From the NCBI RefSeq assembly GCF_018372215.1, contig NZ_JAHAJN010000004.1, positions 1 through 64,000 on the forward strand: a stretch of 64,000 bases of DNA, read 5' to 3'. Under the pieces are notes generated by a model. That model did not search any database. It saw nothing but the letters and a program-made list of their open reading frames with translations, and was not told the DNA's origin. A program made the translations under genes and the position numbers. This document shows positions 60,539 to 64,000 of the stretch, piece after piece (within the stretch, counting starts at the first letter, position 1; every line of letters begins with the position of its first letter). This DNA comes from Negativicoccus succinicivorans. Lineage in GTDB: Bacteria; Bacillota; Negativicutes; Veillonellales; Negativicoccaceae.

Positions 60539-60547
60539 TGTTATAAT
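60539..60547 (+). promoter_or_regulatory. Extended -10 promoter of ddh
   Basis: TGT-TATAAT, 55 bases before the ATG at 60603; no -35 with ideal spacing. Confidence 0.6.
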
Positions 60548-60602
60548 TAAAACTACAACTTTACATGTACATCATGCTTTCATAGGAAAGGATTGAATCA
60601 TT

Positions 60603-61580
60603 ATGACAACAACCACTATTCGCGTCGGCATCGTCGGCTACGGCAATATCGCGCGCGGTGCGGAAATCGCGTTGCAGTCGGCCGACGACATGGAACTCGT
60701 CGCCATTTTTTCCCGCCGTTCCGGCATCACTTCGGCAAGCGGCACGCCGGTCTTCACCATGGATCAGATCCCCTCGTTTCAAGACAAAATCGATGTGATG
60801 ATCCTCTGCGGCGGCTCCGCCAATGATCTCATGGAACAGGGGCTGGAAATCGGCCGCTACTTCCACGTCATCGACAGCTTCGACACGCACGCCAAGATTG
60901 AAGAACATTTCACCGGTATGGATCGCGTCGCCAAAGCGGCGGGCAAGGTAGCGCTCATCTCCATGGGTTGGGATCCTGGTCTCTTCTCGCTGATGCGTCT
61001 TTTGGGCGAAGCCGCTTTACCGCATGGTAAAAACTACACCTTCTGGGGCCGCGGCATCAGCCAGGGTCACTCCAACGCGATCCGCCGCATTGCGGGCGTC
61101 GCCGATGCCAAACAATACACCGTTCCCAAGGAAGAATACCTCGAACGCGCGCGCAACGGTGAAATGAGCGACTTCACGGCGCAAGAATCGCATTTGCGCG
61201 AATGCTACGTCGTTTTGGAAGACGGCGCGGACCAGGCGCGGGTCGAAAACGAAATCCGCCACCTCAAAAATTATTTTGAAGGCTATGAAACGGAAATTCA
61301 TTTCATTTCGCAGGAAGAACTCGATCGCGACCACGCCGCGATGCCGCACGGCGGCTTCGTTCTGCGCGTCGGCGAAACACAGCCGCAGGAAGCGCAAGTC
61401 ATGGAATACAACCTGCGCCTGGCGAGCAATCCGAACTTCACCTCCAGCGTCATCGTCGCCTACACGCGCGCGCTGATGCGCATGGCCGCGGAAGGCAAAA
61501 CCGGCTGCATCACCATCTTCGATGTGCCGCCGGCCTACCTGCTCGCGAAAACTCCGGAAGAAATTCGCCACCTGCTGTAA
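60603..61580 (+). CDS. ddh: meso-Diaminopimelate D-dehydrogenase
   Basis: NADPH enzyme that makes meso-diaminopimelate from tetrahydrodipicolinate in a single step, for peptidoglycan and lysine. The 325-residue protein has the Rossmann start RVGIVGYGNIARGAE, CGGSANDL, the SFDTHAKIEEHF segment and the characteristic SMGWDPGLFSLMR with WGRGISQGHSNAIRR. GGAAAGGATTGAATC precedes the ATG. It is a single-gene transcript, not in a lysine operon. Confidence 0.95.
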   Translation: MTTTTIRVGIVGYGNIARGAEIALQSADDMELVAIFSRRSGITSASGTPVFTMDQIPSFQDKIDVMILCGGSANDLMEQGLEIGRYFHVIDSFDTHAKIEEHFTGMDRVAKAAGKVALISMGWDPGLFSLMRLLGEAALPHGKNYTFWGRGISQGHSNAIRRIAGVADAKQYTVPKEEYLERARNGEMSDFTAQESHLRECYVVLEDGADQARVENEIRHLKNYFEGYETEIHFISQEELDRDHAAMPHGGFVLRVGETQPQEAQVMEYNLRLASNPNFTSSVIVAYTRALMRMAAEGKTGCITIFDVPPAYLLAKTPEEIRHLL

Positions 61581-61587
61581 TACGCAA

Positions 61588-61622
61588 ACAAAAAAGAGAA
61601 CCGCTCGGTTCTCTTTTTTATT
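61588..61622. terminator. Bidirectional terminator
   Basis: GAGAACC, loop GCTC, GGTTCTC with A6 and T6 runs on the two sides, between convergent ddh and the TVP38-family gene. Confidence 0.88.
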
Positions 61623-61626
61623 GCGT

Positions 61627-62385
61627 TTATTTTTCCGCGTCGTTCCGCTCGCCTTCTTCTTGCGCTTGGCGCGCGGCGTCCCGCTGATCTTTTTTGCGTT
61701 TCCACCACCACAGTCCGCCGTAGACGATTGTGATGCCGGCGATCATCACCATGAGGCGCGTCTGATTTTCCGAGGCGAGAACGACGTCGTGTCCGACGAC
61801 GACTTCAATCGCGACGGAAGGCAGCTTGCCCAAGGCCGTGCCGATCAGGTAATCGCGATAGCTGATACGGGAAAGCGCGCCGAGCGCCGTCACCAGTCCG
61901 TTCGGCGAGTACGGCACGGCGCGAGCGATCAGCATCGCCCACATGGTCGAGTACGAGTCCAGTTTGGTGAGCATTTTATTGTGCTCGATGACGCGTTTCG
62001 CCATGTCGCGAAAAATCGTGCGCATCAGCCAAAACGAGATCAGCACGCCCACCGTTTCACCGGCCCAGGAAATCAGAATGCCGAGCCAAATGCCGAAAAT
62101 AAGTCCGTTGGCGGCCGACAGAAAAATGGAGGGCAAAAAGCCGACAATATTGATGATGACATCGATGAAAAAGCTGACGGCCATCGCCCATACGCCGAAG
62201 CCGCGCAGGTATTCCACCGTGCCGTGAAAGTCGCCGACCATGGAAAGGTGCCAGATCGTGCCGTAAAATGTCGGATCCAGAAGATGGATCCCACTCAGGA
62301 TCGCGAGCAGAAATACGACCAGTCCCCATTTGAGACGGCGCTCTTCCGCTTCGCTCCACTGCGTATGTTGCCTGTTAATTTTCAT
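61627..62385 (-). CDS. TVP38/TMEM64 (VTT/DedA-like) membrane protein
   Basis: The 252-residue protein has about six hydrophobic segments and the VTT-domain pattern: GFLPSIFLSAANGLIFG, then WAGETVGVLISFWLMR and ARAVPYSPNGLVTALGALSRIS. Related DedA/VTT proteins act as lipid scramblases or undecaprenyl-phosphate flippases; the role here is unknown. The C-terminal 30 residues are highly charged. It overlaps the end of thrC by 11 bases, so they are co-transcribed. Confidence 0.88.
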   Translation of the reverse strand: MKINRQHTQWSEAEERRLKWGLVVFLLAILSGIHLLDPTFYGTIWHLSMVGDFHGTVEYLRGFGVWAMAVSFFIDVIINIVGFLPSIFLSAANGLIFGIWLGILISWAGETVGVLISFWLMRTIFRDMAKRVIEHNKMLTKLDSYSTMWAMLIARAVPYSPNGLVTALGALSRISYRDYLIGTALGKLPSVAIEVVVGHDVVLASENQTRLMVMIAGITIVYGGLWWWKRKKDQRDAARQAQEEGERNDAEK

Positions 62386-63880
62386 TATGCTCCGTCATTG
62401 CGGCGATCGTCTCGCGCACAACGTTCTGTAAGTCTTCTTTCTCCACGCTCTCATGAAAGCGCGGTTGTTTTTTGCGTAGATGGAAAAACTGAATCGGTAG
62501 CGGCAAGCTGGAAATATTGGCGATTTGCCACATGCGATCGAAATCATCGGTCGCGTCTTTGGTGTCGAGTTTCAACGCTTGCGCGACGGTGTCGGGGAAT
62601 TTATACGGATGCGCCGTGGAAATAATGACCAACAGTCGCCCGTCGCGTTCCTCTTGCAACTGATCGCTCACGCCGACCGCCACTGCCGTGTGCGGGTCCA
62701 TCAGGTAGCCGTGTTCTTTGTGCATGCGGCCCATGAGGCGAACCGTCTCTTCATCGTCCACCCAGCCGCAGAGGAAATCATCCGCCTTCGCCATGACATC
62801 TTGCGGCAATGTAAAGCTACCGTTTGCGCGGAGTTCTTCGAGGTATTTCTCCGTCGCGCGCGCATCGCCGTCCAGCAAGTAGTAAATAAAACGTTCCAAG
62901 TTCGACGAAATCAAAATGTCCATCGAGGGCGAATGCGTCGCGTGAAATTCGCGACGGCGATCGTAAGTGCCCGTACGGAAAAAGTCGGTCAAGACATGAT
63001 TTTCGTTCGATGCGCAAATCAGTTTCGCGATCGGCACGCCCAATCGTTTCGCGAGGTAACCCGCCAAAATATTGCCGAAGTTGCCGGTCGGCACGCACAC
63101 GTCAAACGCTTCGCCTTTTTTGATCTCGCCCGCTTTGACGAGTTCCGCGTAGGTGCGGATATAGTACACGATCTGCGGCAATAAACGTCCGATATTGATC
63201 GAATTGGCGCTGGAAAACGCCACGCCGTGGTCCTTGGCGTAGGCGCGCAGGTCCGGATCTTCAAACGCCGCTTTGACGAATGTCTGCGCGTCGTCAAAAT
63301 TACCTTCGACGCCGTACACGTGCACGTTTTCTCCCGCTTGGGTCTGCATCTGCCATTTTTGCACGGGGCTGACGCCGTGTTCCGGATAAAACACCACGAT
63401 TTCCGTTCCCGGCACGTCTTGGAATCCGGCCAACGCGGCTTTGCCCGTGTCGCCGCTGGTCGCGGTCAGGATCAAGGTCGTTTCCGTACGTCCGAGTTTT
63501 TCCTTGGCGGCCTGCAGTAAATGAGGAAATAAGGACAACGCCATGTCTTTGAACGCCAGCGTCCGGCCATGGAACAGTTCCGTGAAGTAACGTTTTTCAC
63601 CGACTTTGCGCACGCGAATAATCCCCGGCATATTGAATGTTCCGTTGTATGCCTTGCGGCATAAAGTCAACAGTTCTTCTTTGTCCCAGTCGGTAAAAAA
63701 CAACGCCAACACTTCGGCGGCGAGTTCCGCGTATGTCAGATCCGCCGTTGCTTCCCAGTCCTCACGCGGCGCCGGTAAATATTCCGGAACGTACAGTCCC
63801 CCATCCGGTGCCAGACCCGAAACAAGAGCTTCCGCGGCGGTAACGGACGGAGCGCGCCCGCGCGTACTGACAAACTTCAT
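62375..63880 (-). CDS. threonine synthase thrC: Threonine synthase
   Basis: PLP enzyme converting O-phosphohomoserine to threonine. The 501-residue protein is of the long (class II, yeast/E. coli-like) type with the N-terminal KFVSTRGRAPSV region, PLP-lysine in HGRTLAFKDMA, TATSGDTGKAAL, and PTGNFGNILAGYLAKRLG. The ATG at 63880 is nine bases from AGGAG; the ATG at 63889 abuts it and the one at 63925 lacks a site. No hom or thrB gene is adjacent in the window. Confidence 0.94.
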   Translation of the reverse strand: MKFVSTRGRAPSVTAAEALVSGLAPDGGLYVPEYLPAPREDWEATADLTYAELAAEVLALFFTDWDKEELLTLCRKAYNGTFNMPGIIRVRKVGEKRYFTELFHGRTLAFKDMALSLFPHLLQAAKEKLGRTETTLILTATSGDTGKAALAGFQDVPGTEIVVFYPEHGVSPVQKWQMQTQAGENVHVYGVEGNFDDAQTFVKAAFEDPDLRAYAKDHGVAFSSANSINIGRLLPQIVYYIRTYAELVKAGEIKKGEAFDVCVPTGNFGNILAGYLAKRLGVPIAKLICASNENHVLTDFFRTGTYDRRREFHATHSPSMDILISSNLERFIYYLLDGDARATEKYLEELRANGSFTLPQDVMAKADDFLCGWVDDEETVRLMGRMHKEHGYLMDPHTAVAVGVSDQLQEERDGRLLVIISTAHPYKFPDTVAQALKLDTKDATDDFDRMWQIANISSLPLPIQFFHLRKKQPRFHESVEKEDLQNVVRETIAAMTEHNEN

Positions 63881-63969
63881 GGTATTCATCTCCTTTGGCT
63901 TACGCCCAACATGCCCAAACGGCATAACTCGGCCTTATAGCCGCGATTTATATGCATAATTTAGTACCT

Positions 63970-63996
63970 ATTATACCATATGCGCAGATGCGTCAA
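63970..63996 (-). promoter_or_regulatory. Promoter of thrC
   Basis: Leftward TTGACG (63991-63996), a short 15-base spacer and TATAAT (63970-63975) with an extended TGG that may compensate. The leader is about 83 bases; it contains a 23-codon frame (63886-63957) without a good ribosome binding site or threonine/isoleucine codon run. Confidence 0.65.
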
Positions 63997-64000
63997 GCGC

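Noticed and set aside
63886..63957. Leader frame of 23 codons before thrC, possible attenuator peptide
   Set aside because: No run of Thr or Ile codons, poor ribosome binding site and no terminator hairpin in the leader.
1..64000. CRISPR arrays, tRNA or rRNA genes, prophage or insertion sequences
   Set aside because: No regularly spaced direct repeats, no cloverleaf sequences and no transposase, integrase or phage structural genes were recognised.

Overview
The window looks like a chromosome segment of a diderm Firmicute of the class Negativicutes (Veillonella/Megasphaera/Dialister-like; I cannot name a species). The evidence is a Firmicutes-style gene order and regulation (T-box leader, PyrR-type pyr leader, L27 precursor next to its Prp protease, whiA-yvcK-rapZ, ribonuclease M5) together with outer-membrane features: an OmpM-type SLH-porin, a second SLH/porin-head protein, phosphatidylserine synthase plus decarboxylase for phosphatidylethanolamine, and meso-diaminopimelate dehydrogenase. 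The sequence is GC-rich for a Firmicute in coding regions and AT-rich in promoters and intergenic gaps. No rRNA, tRNA, CRISPR array, insertion sequence or prophage was recognised; this is mostly core chromosome.

Layout. 1-3.7 kb: str-type operon read leftwards (L7Ae-like protein, rpsL, rpsG, fusA, start of tuf) from its own strong promoter, not joined to rpoBC. 3.8-6 kb: a C_GCAxxG_C_C-family gene with an apparent frameshift, and putP. 6-7.1 kb: rplU-prp-rpmA. 7.1-9.3 kb: a DUF1538 membrane protein with a tandem P-II-like protein. 9.4-12 kb: a membrane-anchored periplasmic-binding protein, a flavodoxin and an unknown membrane protein. 12-19 kb: protein quality control (tig, clpP, clpX, lon) with engB and a small SLH/porin-head protein. 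19-22.6 kb: serine block (serC interrupted by an in-frame stop, a histidine phosphatase, serS) behind a T-box whose specifier and discriminator-pairing base both fit tRNA-Ser. 22.6-27.2 kb: HD hydrolase, glpX, transaldolase-like aldolase, a 44-residue membrane peptide, SGNH hydrolase, rsmA, rnmV.

27.3-35.7 kb: complete leftward pyrimidine operon pyrB-pyrC-carA-carB-pyrK-pyrD behind a PyrR-type attenuator. 35.7-40.8 kb: HAD phosphatase, rapZ, yvcK, whiA and an exported unknown. 41-42.6 kb: OmpM-like porin, then the only AT-rich gap longer than 300 bases without a gene or recognised RNA. 43-45.7 kb: rightward cassette of a solute-binding lipoprotein, an alpha/beta hydrolase and an isochorismatase-family amidohydrolase. 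45.7-48.3 kb: yjiH-yjiG divergent from an M20 amidohydrolase. 48.3-54.1 kb: tautomerase, guaB, wecG/tagA-type glycosyltransferase, psd, pssA, family 2 glycosyltransferase, surE. 54.2-64 kb: two tandem flavodoxins, exported unknown, glnS, FAH-family enzyme, OLD-family ATPase/TOPRIM protein, ddh, TVP38-family membrane protein, thrC.

Most genes lie on the minus strand. Operons are tight, often overlapping by 4-14 bases, and separated by strong hairpin terminators. The points most worth a second look are the serine operon (Ser T-box, possible histidine-phosphatase-type phosphoserine phosphatase, broken serC), the binding-protein/two-hydrolase cassette, a recurrent sequence flanking terminators, several TTG start codons placed behind strong Shine-Dalgarno sequences, and a predicted leaderless rnmV transcript. 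I ran no searches; family names rest on motifs I could read.
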